64,000 nucleotides of DNA from Novosphingobium sp. G106 (GCF_019075875.1 NZ_JAHOOZ010000001.1:4588001-4652000), one strand, 5' to 3'. Shown: positions 24,862 through 33,098, counted from the first letter of the stretch. A program made the numbers and translations. Notes: generated from the letters alone by a model not told the origin.

Positions 24862-25107
24862 ATGGTCTTGCTCAAGCTCGCCTTCGCCTCAGCCGTGGCC
24901 TACGGCGTCTTTCGTTACGTGAACCGGGAGCGCCCGCTGCGCCGCGCCGCCTTTGCAGCCGGGGAGTCCACTGCCGGGGCCGTGGAGGTACGCAACGCGG
25001 GCCCTGATTCCATGCGAAGCGATCTGCCTGAATGGGACAAGGTCGATCAGGCGAGCGATGAAAGCTACCCCGCCAGCGATCCGCCGGCCAGCAATCGCTT
25101 CACCTGA
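24862..25107 (+). CDS. Small membrane-anchored protein with SDESYPASDPP motif
   Basis: An 81-residue protein: short hydrophobic N-terminus VLLKLAFASAVAYGVFRYV, basic turn, then an acidic C-terminus DKVDQASDESYPASDPPAS. From memory, the DQASDESFPASDPP element recurs in short alphaproteobacterial proteins; its function is unknown. AAGGAAA lies upstream of the ATG. Confidence 0.65.
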   Translation: MVLLKLAFASAVAYGVFRYVNRERPLRRAAFAAGESTAGAVEVRNAGPDSMRSDLPEWDKVDQASDESYPASDPPASNRFT

Positions 25108-25154
25108 TCGAATTGCCGCCAAAGTACGCTAACGCTTCTTCAAAAGGGATGAGC

Positions 25155-25424
25155 ATGACGACACCAGGAGACCAGCTTGCCGCCGGCAAGAGGCTCGCTG
25201 CCATCGCCGGTGGACGCGGGGTCGCGCAGGACACACCCAAGGATAGCGCAGCCGGCGAAAGCAGGGGCGCTGCCCCCAAAGTCGTCAAGCCGCGCCATGG
25301 CGAGATCGGCCTCGAGGACGACATCCATGAACACGAAAGCGAACGGCTCAATCCCGGCGATTCGGGCGGCAACGAGACCGGCGCTTCCGGAGATCGGCCG
25401 AAGGATCCATCCAATAGCGCGTGA
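25155..25424 (+). CDS. Small hydrophilic hypothetical protein
   Basis: An 89-residue polar protein, MTTPGDQLAAGKRLAAIAGG onward, with an acidic/His stretch EIGLEDDIHEHESERLNPGD and a C-terminus rich in Gly, Ser and Asn. It looks disordered. AAAGGG lies upstream; an ATG two codons earlier (25149) is an alternative. It follows the previous gene by 47 bases and may be in one operon with it. Confidence 0.55.
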   Translation: MTTPGDQLAAGKRLAAIAGGRGVAQDTPKDSAAGESRGAAPKVVKPRHGEIGLEDDIHEHESERLNPGDSGGNETGASGDRPKDPSNSA

Positions 25425-25545
25425 CCGGGCCCGAAACGCGTCACGCCCACATTGGATTGGGCCAGACCCCGAAACGTGAAAGGTCGCCATCTGAGCGAGG
25501 CTGGGAACGAGACATGGGCGAACTATTGGTCGCGCTTTGCGCATA

Positions 25546-26010
25546 GTGGCCCGCAGCGCAGGCATCCTTCTCTATCGCTTTGCTGAAGACAGCCTCGAGG
25601 TCCTGCTCGTGCATCCTGGCGGTCCATTCTGGCGAAGCAAGGATCGAGGCGCCTGGCAAATGCCCAAGGGTCTAGTTCTGCCTGGCGAGGACGACGAGAC
25701 TGCCGCGCGGCGCGAGGTTGCGGAGGAACTGGGCTGCCGGATCGACGAAGAGCTGATCTCGCTCGGAGACATCCAGCAGTCTGCCGGCAAGGTGGTGGTC
25801 GCATTCGCGGCGCAGCGTAACTTCGATCCGGCGGCGCTGGTCAGCAACATGATTGAAATCGAATGGCCGCCTCGCACCGGCCGCAAGCTTGTCGTTCCCG
25901 AGGTCGACGCGGCCCGTTGGCTCGACCTCGATGCCGCACGCGGCCATATGCTGCCGAGCCAGACCCAGTTGCTCGACCGACTGGAGGCGGCACTCTCCAA
26001 TTGCGGCTGA
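25546..26010 (+). CDS. NUDIX hydrolase
   Basis: A 154-residue NUDIX protein. The Nudix box runs from GLVLPGE to REVAEELG and fits G-x5-E-x7-REUxEExGU. It starts ARSAGILLYRFAEDSLEVLL and contains WQMPKG before the box, as in the DR1025/diadenosine- or NDP-sugar-type NUDIX group. Metal-dependent hydrolysis of a nucleoside diphosphate derivative is expected. The start is uncertain: GTG 25546 or TTG 25537; neither has a strong ribosome-binding site. Confidence 0.85.
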   Translation: MARSAGILLYRFAEDSLEVLLVHPGGPFWRSKDRGAWQMPKGLVLPGEDDETAARREVAEELGCRIDEELISLGDIQQSAGKVVVAFAAQRNFDPAALVSNMIEIEWPPRTGRKLVVPEVDAARWLDLDAARGHMLPSQTQLLDRLEAALSNCG

Positions 26011-26210
26011 GCTAATCATGTGCCGGAAGATGCTCTGCGACCCAGCGCGCCGCCCCCGATCCGATGCGTACTCACGCGATCGCGTTAATCGAACGGATGA
26101 AGTGCAGGCGAAAGCCGGCACTTCGCGAAATCCGATCGGCCGGCAAAGACGGATCGGTGCTCCTCCGACGCCAACCGAAGAAGCCTCTCAATCCCTCCCA
26201 TTCTTTTAAC

Positions 26211-26450
26211 TTAGGCTTCGATTGGTCCGCTGAGCTCGAGGGCGGCCGCGCGCAGCACGAACAGGGGCATGCCGGCCTTGCTGACGCTGATGCGCCAGTC
26301 CCTTGCCGCCCAGAAATCGGCCACGCCATTGCTGATCATGTCACCGAAAATGCGGGTGAGTTCCTCTCGGGCCGCGCCGACGCTCGGCAGCTCCATGTCG
26401 TATTTCTGGGGGCCGCGGCCGTCGTCGATCGTAACGCAATAGGTTTCCAT
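26211..26450 (-). CDS. DUF6894-like protein
   Basis: A 79-residue protein starting METYCVTIDDGRGPQKYDME, with central helix VGAAREELTRIFGDMISNGV and a last strand ISVSKAGMPLFVLRAAALEL. The plan (strand, -LP-, AA-RE helix, IxV---G-PLF-L) is that of DUF6894. The ribosome-binding site is poor, and an upstream ATG in the same frame cannot be excluded. Confidence 0.5.
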   Translation of the reverse strand: METYCVTIDDGRGPQKYDMELPSVGAAREELTRIFGDMISNGVADFWAARDWRISVSKAGMPLFVLRAAALELSGPIEA

Positions 26451-26948
26451 GGGGGCTGAATGCGGCGCATGGCCTTTCGTTGCCAGGGGGCGCAAATGGC
26501 CCGGGCCGCACCGTGGCGTTTGGGCGCCAAAGGCCATGACGGAACTGCGGGCCATGCGATGGCACGCTTCCCAGCCTATGATCGAAGGGCGGCGGAGTTG
26601 ACCGAGGCTTGAACGGCTGCGTCGACGGGCCAGATCCAGGTCGCGGCCGCCTCGTCCAGCAGGATCTGCGGGGTTGATCTATTTAGACGCTCAGCTCTTG
26701 TCGCTGGTCGCGGGTGCGGGCCGCACCACCAAGCATCGAGTCCGAAAGTACCGCGATGGACGAGCATGAAGCGCGCCCATCGCGGCAACCGTTGCGACCC
26801 GAGGCTCTCGATGACCTACGTTGACCGGTTGCTTACACCAGCATCAGCAACAGCCGGCTTTGCGCTGAGCTCCAGATTCTTTGCAGACGGTGACAAGCCG
26901 CCATAATTCAGGCTTTGTCGAAGCGGCGATCCTGGGTCATACGGTGAG
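26451..26948. other. 500-base intergenic region
   Basis: No supported gene. Competing frames of about 70 codons on both strands have no ribosome-binding site or domain. No GGAAC-N16-CGTT promoter was found for the gene at 26949. Confidence 0.4.
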
Positions 26949-27314
26949 ATGGTCGGCGAAGAAGCACCCTACCTGTTCAGGGAACTGGAACCCGCGCGTT
27001 GGCGCGATCACCTGTGCGCCGAGCGGACCACATTGCTGGACGCCTTGCTCGCGGCGGAAGCGAACGGTGTCGTTCGCCTCGGTTATACGAACATAAGGGC
27101 ACCGGGGACGGTTGCCATCCTTGAACGCGCGCCATCCGACAATGCGCTGGAGCATGTCCAGGTCGTCGGCAAGACCATGCCCGGCATCAATATTGTCGGC
27201 GGCGGAATAGGATGCGGGAACCACTATTGCGAGATCGACTGGAGCGTGCCGGTGACGGGCCGACCAGGTTTCCTGCGCCGCTTGGCTTACTGGTGCGCGC
27301 GCCGGTTTAGCTGA
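26949..27314 (+). CDS. Hypothetical protein
   Basis: A 121-residue protein, MVGEEAPYLFRELEPARWRD, with a helical N-terminal half (LLDALLAAEANGVVRLGYT) and a C-terminus GGGIGCGNHYCEIDWSVPVT containing two Cys and a His, followed by a basic amphipathic end RLAYWCARRFS. The cysteines could bind a metal. GGTGAG is just upstream of the ATG. No family is recognised. Confidence 0.5.
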   Translation: MVGEEAPYLFRELEPARWRDHLCAERTTLLDALLAAEANGVVRLGYTNIRAPGTVAILERAPSDNALEHVQVVGKTMPGINIVGGGIGCGNHYCEIDWSVPVTGRPGFLRRLAYWCARRFS

Positions 27315-27399
27315 CCATTTCCATCCTGGCGTGGCTCGTCGGTGAGGATGAAATTGCGGATAGGCGGGCTTCCGAACAGCGTCCGCACCATTTTTTGGT

Positions 27400-28275
27400 C
27401 TACGTGGGCAATGCCCCCTGCTCGTGCCGAACCGTTACTGCGACTTCCATGGAAATAAAGTCCTCGGGAGAGCCCAGATATCCCCCCGTGACCGGCATGA
27501 TCTGCCGGTTGAGGCGGGCAACTGCGACAGGCACCAGGCGGCCCGCCCCCAAACGGTTGTGGGTGGGATCGAAGGCGATCCACCCGGCTCCGGGCAGGTA
27601 GACCTCGGCCCAGGCATGGGTCGTTCCTGCATCGGCCTCGGACTGGCCGGGATCGATCAGGTACCCCGATACGGCCCGCGCGCCGAGCCCGAGATGCCGG
27701 ACTGCCTCGATGAAGAGGCCTGCAATGTCACGGCACGAGCCGCTCGCGAGCGCGAGGGTTTCTGCGGGCGACTGCGTCCCCTCCTCGTCGCGGACGCGGT
27801 ATTGCACGTGCCCCAGCACACCGGAATTGAGGTCTTTGAGCAGCGACAGCGTGTCAGTTGCTGGGCCAGCCACAAAGGCGCGCGCCCAGGCGCTGACAGC
27901 GTCGCCGCCGCGCGTCAGCCAGTCGGGCTCGGCCAGACGGCCAAGATCGATGGCATCGTCGAGCGCGTAGGCAAAGGGATATGTGTGAGCGGCCGGATCG
28001 ATGGAAAAGACCGGCCAATCCGGCGCCTTGTGATCGACCAGCGCCCTGCTGACGATCGTCAGTTCCTCGGCCGGTTCGATAAAGTCCGCGGTGGCTATGA
28101 GATTGCCGAAGACGTCGACGGTCCAGCTCAGCTCCGCCGCAGGCTCGCAAACGAGCGAGCGCTCCAGGGTGGTGAGATCTGTGCCATCGCGCGGCACGAC
28201 GACGAGGCGATGCGGCTGCAGGGCAACGGGAAATGAATAGCGATACCGCGTCGTGTGTTCGATGCTGAGATGCAT
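27400..28275 (-). CDS. Transglutaminase-like cysteine protease family protein
   Basis: A 291-residue protein. The N-terminal beta-domain (MHLSIEHTTRYRYSFPVALQ) is the BTLCP/bacterial transglutaminase N-terminal type. The catalytic triad is Cys in LASGSCRDIAGL, His in GTTHAWAEVYLPG and Asp in IAFDPTHN. Proteins of this layout may cleave or cross-link peptides; partners such as alpha-E and circularly permuted ATP-grasp proteins are not adjacent. It is monocistronic, divergent from the PA2169-type gene. Confidence 0.88.
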   Translation of the reverse strand: MHLSIEHTTRYRYSFPVALQPHRLVVVPRDGTDLTTLERSLVCEPAAELSWTVDVFGNLIATADFIEPAEELTIVSRALVDHKAPDWPVFSIDPAAHTYPFAYALDDAIDLGRLAEPDWLTRGGDAVSAWARAFVAGPATDTLSLLKDLNSGVLGHVQYRVRDEEGTQSPAETLALASGSCRDIAGLFIEAVRHLGLGARAVSGYLIDPGQSEADAGTTHAWAEVYLPGAGWIAFDPTHNRLGAGRLVPVAVARLNRQIMPVTGGYLGSPEDFISMEVAVTVRHEQGALPT

Positions 28276-28517
28276 GGGTTCTCCCGAGCCGAAACGGCCA
28301 GATGATCGAGCGGCCGGTCGTCCGCGGACACGCGGGGGCAGGCGTCACTCGCTAAAGCGCTCCATGAAGGAGACGGTTGCGGCAAGACCGCATCCAGGCG
28401 TCCCCGCCCCACGACGGACTTCCCTCAACCGCATCGAACAGCCCCCATCCATTCAACCGGAATATTTAGCCTTGTGCAAGCTTTGCCCTCTTTCTCCGCT
28501 CATCTTGGCTCGGGCGC

Positions 28518-28543
28518 GGAACATGAGCGAGTGGCCAGGGGTT
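28518..28543 (+). promoter_or_regulatory. EcfG-type promoter of the PA2169-type gene
   Basis: GGAAC (28518-28522), 17 bases, GGTT (28540-28543), 38 bases before the GTG at 28582. Confidence 0.6.
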
Positions 28544-28581
28544 ATTGAGGCTCCTACCTCCGACATGACGGGTATTTCACT

Positions 28582-29034
28582 GTGACCACGGCAACTCACG
28601 ACACTTCCATCCTCAACGACCTCATCGCCACGCTGCTCGACAGCGTCGACGGCTACCAGAAATCGGCTGGCGACATCGACAATCAAGCACTTGCCGACAA
28701 GTTCAATGCCCGGGCGCGCGAACGCCAATCGGCGGTGGCGAAGCTTCAGGCCGCCGTGGCTTCGGCGGGCGGCAATCCCGAAGACGATGGCACGCTTCTG
28801 GCCGGCGCCCACCGCGTCTTCATGAATCTCAAGGAAGCGGTCACGGGCAAGGACGACAAGGCAATCGTCGCCGAGATCGAGCGCGGCGAGGATCATCTGA
28901 AAGCCAAGTTCGAAAAGGCTCTCGCCAATGCCGACCTGTCGCCGACGGGCCGCGCGGCAACCGATGAAGCGTGGCAGTCGGTCCGCGCCGGGCACGACGA
29001 GATGAGCGCGCTCAAGCATTCGATGGGCGCCTGA
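28582..29034 (+). CDS. PA2169-type four-helix protein (DUF2383)
   Basis: A 150-residue all-helical protein of the ferritin-like DUF2383/PA2169 group: LNDLIATLLDSVDGYQKSAG, then FNARARERQSAVAKLQ, GTLLAGAHRVFMNLKEAVTG and ERGEDHLKAKFEKAL. The start is GTG 28582 with a weak ribosome-binding site. The family has no proven activity but is regularly stress-induced, which fits the EcfG-type promoter. The PRC-barrel gene follows after 70 bases. Confidence 0.85.
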   Translation: MTTATHDTSILNDLIATLLDSVDGYQKSAGDIDNQALADKFNARARERQSAVAKLQAAVASAGGNPEDDGTLLAGAHRVFMNLKEAVTGKDDKAIVAEIERGEDHLKAKFEKALANADLSPTGRAATDEAWQSVRAGHDEMSALKHSMGA

Positions 29035-29104
29035 CGAGACTGGGCCGGCGCGGCTTTGGTCGTGCTGGCCCATTGGCTCCGTCTCGATCGAAGGATTTGC
29101 AAGC

Positions 29105-29467
29105 ATGACAGAAGCACGCGAAGCGACCTCCCTGCTCGCCGAAGCCTCTACCCAGGACCTCAAAGTCAAGTCGCGCGATGGCGATGGCCTCGGCCAGGTC
29201 AAGGCGCTCATGATAGACAAGCGCAGCGGCCAAGCGGCCTACGCCGTCTTGAGCCTGGGCGGATTTCTGGGGCTCAACAAGAGCTTCTACCCCATCCCCT
29301 TCGGGCTGCTGGCCTACGATCCGAGCGAGGACTTCTATGTCGTCACGATCGATCGGCGCGTTCTCGAAGGCGGTCCTAGCTGGGCCAGCCACAGCCCCGA
29401 GTTCAACCAGGCCTATGCCGACCGTGTCTCGAACTACTACGGCACGCCGCCGGCCGCTATCTCCTAG
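29105..29467 (+). CDS. PRC-barrel domain protein
   Basis: A 120-residue PRC-barrel protein: LKVKSRDGDGLGQVKALMID, AAYAVLSLGGFLGLNKSFYP, IPFGLLAYDPSEDFYVVTID, then a Tyr-rich end. The domain is related to the photosynthetic reaction-centre H subunit and to RimM. In free-standing stress-type copies the partner is unknown. AAGGAT lies 11 bases upstream. Probably transcribed with the gene at 28582. Confidence 0.85.
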   Translation: MTEAREATSLLAEASTQDLKVKSRDGDGLGQVKALMIDKRSGQAAYAVLSLGGFLGLNKSFYPIPFGLLAYDPSEDFYVVTIDRRVLEGGPSWASHSPEFNQAYADRVSNYYGTPPAAIS

Positions 29468-29812
29468 CTCGGCTTGGCCGACTGGCGGAAAGGGAGGCCA
29501 AAGGCAGTCTCCTTCGTCAGCCCCGCCTGCTTTGCCTCGTCGGCTCCAGGATACCAGTTAGACGGCGCCCACTTGCAAAATCTCGCCCATGGTCACGGCG
29601 GAATGGGGGCAGCTCCGTTTGATACTTCGCGCGGCCCTTCTGCCGAAACGGGTCCCGGCGCCGGACTAACAATGCAGGCTTTGCCATAGGTCCCGCGGCG
29701 GTAGACGCTGCCGCTGAGCAGATTGTTGATGACTGCATCTGAGGAGCTGGCGTCGCACCGATTGGCGGGCAATGCTTACTTCGCATGGAGTGCTTGCGGG
29801 AGCGATAAACAG
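29468..29812. other. Intergenic region without a supported gene
   Basis: About 345 bases. Only out-of-frame or weak frames are present; no terminator with a clear T-run was found after the PRC-barrel gene. Confidence 0.35.
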
Positions 29813-29899
29813 ATGACCGAGCGTCTCGCCCTGGTATTCTGCCTGGCCATCATGAGCGCCCTTTTTCTGTGGCCTTTGGCGGCCTCGCTTCGGCATTGA
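29813..29899 (+). CDS. Possible 28-residue membrane peptide
   Basis: A tiny frame, MTERLALVFCLAIMSALFLW with C-terminus PLAASLRH, made of one hydrophobic helix with a short charged end. GGGAGCG is nine bases before the ATG. Very small size keeps confidence low, but other one-helix proteins occur nearby. Confidence 0.35.
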   Translation: MTERLALVFCLAIMSALFLWPLAASLRH

Positions 29900-29976
29900 C
29901 CGGAGGTCAACGTCCATCTCGCTGAGCGGCTTGCGGCCGCCAAGTTCCACCATGCACAACGCTCATGGCCACAGCG

Positions 29977-30001
29977 GGAACGAAGCGGCAAGGTTGCCGT
30001 T
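29977..30001 (+). promoter_or_regulatory. EcfG-type promoter upstream of the LuxR-type gene
   Basis: GGAAC (29977-29981), 16 bases, CGTT (29998-30001): a perfect match to the consensus. The start codon at 30130 leaves a leader of about 120 bases, in which a 35-codon frame (ATG 30002) exists that might be a leader peptide. Confidence 0.6.
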
Positions 30002-30129
30002 ATGGCATTGGCCGCGGCGCGTGCGAGTTCACGCGCTGCGGCCTGTCGACGCGGCCGGTTCGATACCTCTTCGCAATCCCTTCCCCCGCCTCGGCATCAG
30101 GGACAATAATGAAGTGAGGAAGATACCGC

Positions 30130-30372
30130 GTGAGAGCCGTCGAAGCCGGGTCACCTTTGACCGACCGCGAACTCCAGATCCTTGGCGCGATCGCGGACGG
30201 TTGGTCAGCCAAGGAGGCTGCCCGAACTTTAGGCATTACACCGCGCACCGTGGAATGCCACCTCGACACCGCCCGTATGAAACTGGGCGCACGAAATCGA
30301 ACCCACACGGTCACAATTGCTCTGGCCTTGGGATTGCTTCAACACCCGCCGCATCGGCTCGAAGCCGCGTGA
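30130..30372 (+). CDS. LuxR-type helix-turn-helix protein
   Basis: An 80-residue protein that is only a LuxR/GerE DNA-binding domain: LTDRELQILGAIADGWSAKE, AARTLGITPRTVECHLDTAR, MKLGARNRTHTVTIALALGL. No receiver or ligand domain precedes it. GAGGAAG lies nine bases before the GTG. Under an EcfG-type promoter it would be a second-tier stress regulator. Target genes are unknown. Confidence 0.85.
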   Translation: MRAVEAGSPLTDRELQILGAIADGWSAKEAARTLGITPRTVECHLDTARMKLGARNRTHTVTIALALGLLQHPPHRLEAA

Positions 30373-30552
30373 CCTACGTTGCGGTCATTCAAATCTTCGC
30401 AAATCAGCTGGGAAGTATCATTGGGTGAAGCGTTGCGGTCTTGTCGTCGGTGATGGAGAGTTCCTCGTGAAAGTCTCTAAGAGCTGATCCGCCGGGAACG
30501 GTCTCGCGCTAGCGAAATATCAGCGATCGCGGACGTCGGACTTGCACCGAAC
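30373..30552. other. Intergenic region between convergent genes
   Basis: About 180 bases; nothing beyond the gene ends is recognised. Confidence 0.3.
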
Positions 30553-30759
30553 CTAGGTCGGCGAAGCCACAGCCTGGTTCGAGATGCCATCCCCTGGGGT
30601 ATCCTGCGGCGCATTGGCTGCGCCGAACATCCAGACAGCCGCGAGCGCTGCGATCGCCAGGATGAGGCTGACGGCCAGGACATAGCGGACAATGTGCGGC
30701 GTGCGTCCGGCGCGCGCCTCGTTAGTCGAGACATGGATCTCGTCGGGGTTGGGGTTCAT
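30553..30759 (-). CDS. Small one-helix membrane protein, EcfG-controlled
   Basis: A 68-residue protein: polar N-terminus MNPNPDEIHVSTNEARAGRT, then HIVRYVLAVSLILAIAALAA as a membrane helix with VWMFGA, and a short polar C-terminus. EARAGxTPxxVRxVLxxSLxLAI is, from memory, a frequent sphingomonad small-protein pattern. AGGAG precedes the ATG, and a perfect EcfG-type promoter lies at 30799-30823. Confidence 0.75.
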   Translation of the reverse strand: MNPNPDEIHVSTNEARAGRTPHIVRYVLAVSLILAIAALAAVWMFGAANAPQDTPGDGISNQAVASPT

Positions 30760-30798
30760 TCGAAGTCTCCTGTCCCCGGAGGAGCCGGAGCTTGACCT

Positions 30799-30823
30799 AA
30801 CGCCCCGTGGCCGTGCGAGTTCC
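30799..30823 (-). promoter_or_regulatory. EcfG-type promoter of the small membrane protein
   Basis: Minus strand GGAAC (30819-30823), 16 bases, CGTT (30799-30802): perfect match, 39 bases before the ATG at 30759. Confidence 0.75.
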
Positions 30824-30906
30824 GTTTCTTTGGGACGTGTGCGCCCGCTTCCAACGGAGTCTTCAGGGAAGCGGCGCGGTCGCGACCCCTTGCCCCCCGG
30901 CAATGC

Positions 30907-30987
30907 CTAGAAGTCGATGCCCTGCTTTTCGGCCCATTGGCGGCCCAGCCACCCGATCAGCGCACCGCCGGCCATCATGGCGATCAT
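30907..30987 (-). CDS. 26-residue membrane peptide, translationally coupled
   Basis: A tiny frame MIAMMAGGALIGWLGRQWAE ending KQGIDF: a short hydrophobic glycine-rich helix with a charged C-terminus. Its ATG overlaps the stop of the preceding gene (ATGA), the usual sign of translational coupling. It shares the EcfG-type promoter at 31344. The resemblance to transglycosylase-associated (GlsB/YeaQ) glycine-rich helices, GG-IGWLG-, is suggestive only. Confidence 0.55.
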   Translation of the reverse strand: MIAMMAGGALIGWLGRQWAEKQGIDF

Positions 30988-31307
30988 CGACACGGGGTAA
31001 GGTCCAGATGGCGTTGGACCAGCTCCTCGAGTGCGTTGCTGGTGCGGCGATGTTCGTTCGCGAGTCTGGCTTCCTGTTCGTGGGCAATCGGATCCGACGC
31101 GCTCATACCCTCTGACTCGGCCTCGAGCCATTGATCGAGATCCTTCTTCCACTGGCAGAGGAGCTCATGACGCGCCGCGATATCGAGGTCGATATCCTCT
31201 GCCAGATCTTCGGGGCTGGCGTAGTGACGACGGGCGTCGGGTGCTTTGTCCGCGGCGGCGTCATCGGTGACGGCCTGTGCGGGTTCGACTGCGGAGTCGT
31301 CGCTCAT
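30984..31307 (-). CDS. Acidic helical hypothetical protein, EcfG-controlled
   Basis: A 107-residue protein with a disordered acidic N-terminus (MSDDSAVEPAQAVTDDAAAD) and helical rest: DLAEDIDLDIAARHELLCQW, then KKDLDQWLEAESEGM and RTSNALEELVQRHLDL. AAAGGA lies before the ATG. A perfect EcfG-type promoter is at 31344-31368. It is followed by a coupled 26-residue peptide. No known family. Confidence 0.65.
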   Translation of the reverse strand: MSDDSAVEPAQAVTDDAAADKAPDARRHYASPEDLAEDIDLDIAARHELLCQWKKDLDQWLEAESEGMSASDPIAHEQEARLANEHRRTSNALEELVQRHLDLTPCR

Positions 31308-31343
31308 GGGTATCCTTTCGCCGGGAGATCCAGCTAAACGCGA

Positions 31344-31368
31344 AACGGGCGGGCGATCGGTCAGTTCC
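31344..31368 (-). promoter_or_regulatory. EcfG-type promoter (minus)
   Basis: Minus strand GGAAC (31364-31368), 16 bases, CGTT (31344-31347): perfect match, 36 bases before the ATG at 31307. A divergent plus-strand copy lies 134 bases away. Confidence 0.75.
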
Positions 31369-31501
31369 TGGTCTGCCGGACGCGCGCAAAACACCCACAT
31401 TTTACGGCTCGTTGCCCAAACATAGGTCTTTCCTGTTGTCGCCTAATCCCGCAACCAGCCCAATTCGTTTGGCCCGCAGTTACGGCCAGGTACCAGCCAG
31501 T

Positions 31502-31526
31502 GGAACACCCCCGATCCCGCCGAGTT
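31502..31526 (+). promoter_or_regulatory. EcfG-like promoter (plus)
   Basis: GGAAC (31502-31506), 16 bases, AGTT (31523-31526), one mismatch in the -10. It would give a leader of about 27 bases to the ATG at 31560, which supports that start over the ATG at 31545. Confidence 0.5.
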
Positions 31527-31559
31527 GAGGAAGTGCAGGCATCGATGGAGACGATCGCT

Positions 31560-31820
31560 ATGGAAAGCCAAAGCCGGATCCTCATGTCGGAGCTCTCGCA
31601 GCGGGTCACTCTCGAGGGCATGACTGTCGATGTGCAGATCTTCAGAATCGGCGCCGAAGATGACTGGATCCTCATCGTTGCCAATGAAAGTGGCAGAACG
31701 AACCGCTGGGACGACGTCTTTTCCTCGGACATCGAGGCGATGGCCGCTTTCCAGATTGTCGCTCAGGAGGAGGGTCTGGCGGCCTGTCTGGCCCAGGGCG
31801 CCGAACTCGCGGTGCACTGA
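31560..31820 (+). CDS. Small hypothetical beta-rich protein
   Basis: An 86-residue protein: MESQSRILMSELSQRVTLEG, then MTVDVQIFRIGAEDDWILIV, ANESGRTNRWDDVFSSDIEA and MAAFQIVAQEEGLAACLAQ. The pattern (strand pair, W-L-V--E-G---W-D-F--D--A, helix) is familiar from short alphaproteobacterial proteins of unknown function. GGAG lies nine bases upstream. An EcfG-like promoter precedes it. Confidence 0.65.
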   Translation: MESQSRILMSELSQRVTLEGMTVDVQIFRIGAEDDWILIVANESGRTNRWDDVFSSDIEAMAAFQIVAQEEGLAACLAQGAELAVH

Positions 31821-31912
31821 CGCTGCAAGTCTTGCGTTGCGGTCGGCATGGGCGGCTTTTCCCCTTCGTTTGCCGGGACCAACTAAGCCTTTCGCTCCTA
31901 GGAGGGGATTGC

Positions 31913-32113
31913 ATGGACGATCTGGAGTCGAGGCTCGGCGCCGCAGACGAATTCATCATCGCACATGCCATGGATAACGACTCAATCGGCTGGCCAATCA
32001 AGGATCGCGCCGAATTCCTCGAAGCCTTCAACCGAATTCTCGACGAGCTGGGCGTCCCGGACGCGCATCGACGGCGCGGCGGCCCTGATGTTTCCGGTTC
32101 TATATCGCCGTAA
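31913..32113 (+). CDS. Small hypothetical protein
   Basis: A 66-residue protein, MDDLESRLGAADEFIIAHAM, then DNDSIGWPIKDRAEFLEAFN and ILDELGVPDAHRRRGG. GGAGGGGA gives a strong ribosome-binding site. Probably helical and soluble; no family recognised. It lies 92 bases after the previous gene. Confidence 0.55.
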   Translation: MDDLESRLGAADEFIIAHAMDNDSIGWPIKDRAEFLEAFNRILDELGVPDAHRRRGGPDVSGSISP

Positions 32114-32229
32114 CCTGGCGCCGCAAACTTGGTGTCAAGATCGGTGCGAGGCGGAAGATTTGGCGTCGCAAGCGCAGACCAGCGCCTTTCAGTTAAAGGC
32201 ATCCATGCACCTTTAGCCCCGTCAAGCGG

Positions 32230-32373
32230 CTAGGACCCCGGCAGCAGCCGATCCAAGATGCCCGGTTTGTGTCCGGACGGACCTTGCGTCGGCGTGGGCG
32301 TCGTGACCATCAGCATGATGATATAGGCGGCGGCGAGCGCGACGAGGGTCCAGATCAAGCGGCGCCCCATCAT
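32230..32373 (-). CDS. 47-residue one-helix membrane protein, translationally coupled
   Basis: A short frame MMGRRLIWTLVALAAAYIIM, then LMVTTPTPTQGPSGHKPG and ILDRLLPGS: basic N-terminus, one membrane helix, Thr/Pro-rich linker, short C-terminal helix. The first ATG (32373) overlaps the stop of the DUF6894 gene (ATGA), so it is coupled to it. Confidence 0.55.
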   Translation of the reverse strand: MMGRRLIWTLVALAAAYIIMLMVTTPTPTQGPSGHKPGILDRLLPGS

Positions 32374-32606
32374 GTGAGGACCGTGCCCGCTTCTCCGAAT
32401 CCGATGGTGAGGACCTGGCTAGCGTCCTCCGCCAGGACAATTATGAGATCCTTGAAATCGAGACGGCCCGCCAGGACGTTCGTGCTCGAAACTTCGCACG
32501 CGGTTTCCGCGGCATTCTTGAGAGATGAAGCGTCATCCGCACAGTCGCTGCCCTCCTCGTCGATGGCGGTGACCTCGTTGTAGAGATTGAAAAAATTCCG
32601 ACGCAT
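32370..32606 (-). CDS. DUF6894 family protein
   Basis: A 78-residue protein: MRRNFFNLYNEVTAIDEEGS, DCADDASSLKNAAETACEVS, then LDFKDLIIVLAEDASQVLTI and GFGEAGTVLT. It follows the DUF6894 plan (R-FFNL----DEEG, A-rich helix, L-V-ED-S--VLTI-FGEA). The start at 32606 is preferred over a GTG at 32612. It is followed by a coupled one-helix membrane protein. Third DUF6894-type gene in the window. Confidence 0.65.
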   Translation of the reverse strand: MRRNFFNLYNEVTAIDEEGSDCADDASSLKNAAETACEVSSTNVLAGRLDFKDLIIVLAEDASQVLTIGFGEAGTVLT

Positions 32607-32692
32607 GCTCACTCAAGCTGCAGGCAGCGGGTTGGTTCCGCATACTTAACCTATGTTCTGGCGCGCCGGCTCGCCCGCGCCAGAGTCGAACG

Positions 32693-32890
32693 ATGACCAA
32701 GACCATCCATTCCATTTCCGTACCCTGGAGAGATCTCCGCGACGCGCGCGATCTGCTGAGCCGTTCGGCCGATGCAGCCTTCGAGGCAAGGCCGGTCGGA
32801 AACCGGGTGGTGATCGATTGCGAGCGCGACGCCGACGCTCAGAGAATCCTGGAGGCGTTCACCCATGCCCGACGCTTCAAGGCCGGTTGA
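32693..32890 (+). CDS. Small hypothetical protein
   Basis: A 65-residue protein, MTKTIHSISVPWRDLRDARD, with an alternating helix/strand pattern (LLSRSADAAFEARPVGNRVV, IDCERDADAQRILEAFTHAR). It could be a small alpha/beta fold. The ribosome-binding site is weak. Divergent from the DUF6894 gene. Confidence 0.5.
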   Translation: MTKTIHSISVPWRDLRDARDLLSRSADAAFEARPVGNRVVIDCERDADAQRILEAFTHARRFKAG

Positions 32891-33098
32891 TGGTGTCAGA
32901 AGTCGTCGATAAGTACTCAGCACAGGAGCAGACCTGAACTGGCTGCGCCGCAGGCTAAGGTCCAAGGGATCGCCAAATCTGCCTCGATGTTGCCCCATGC
33001 CATCTAACATCTAATTGTGGACCCTCCGGCTGCCTGACGCCGTGATAATCACGTTCGCAGCGGTCAGGTGATTCCCACTCGCGCCGGAACGAGTCAGC

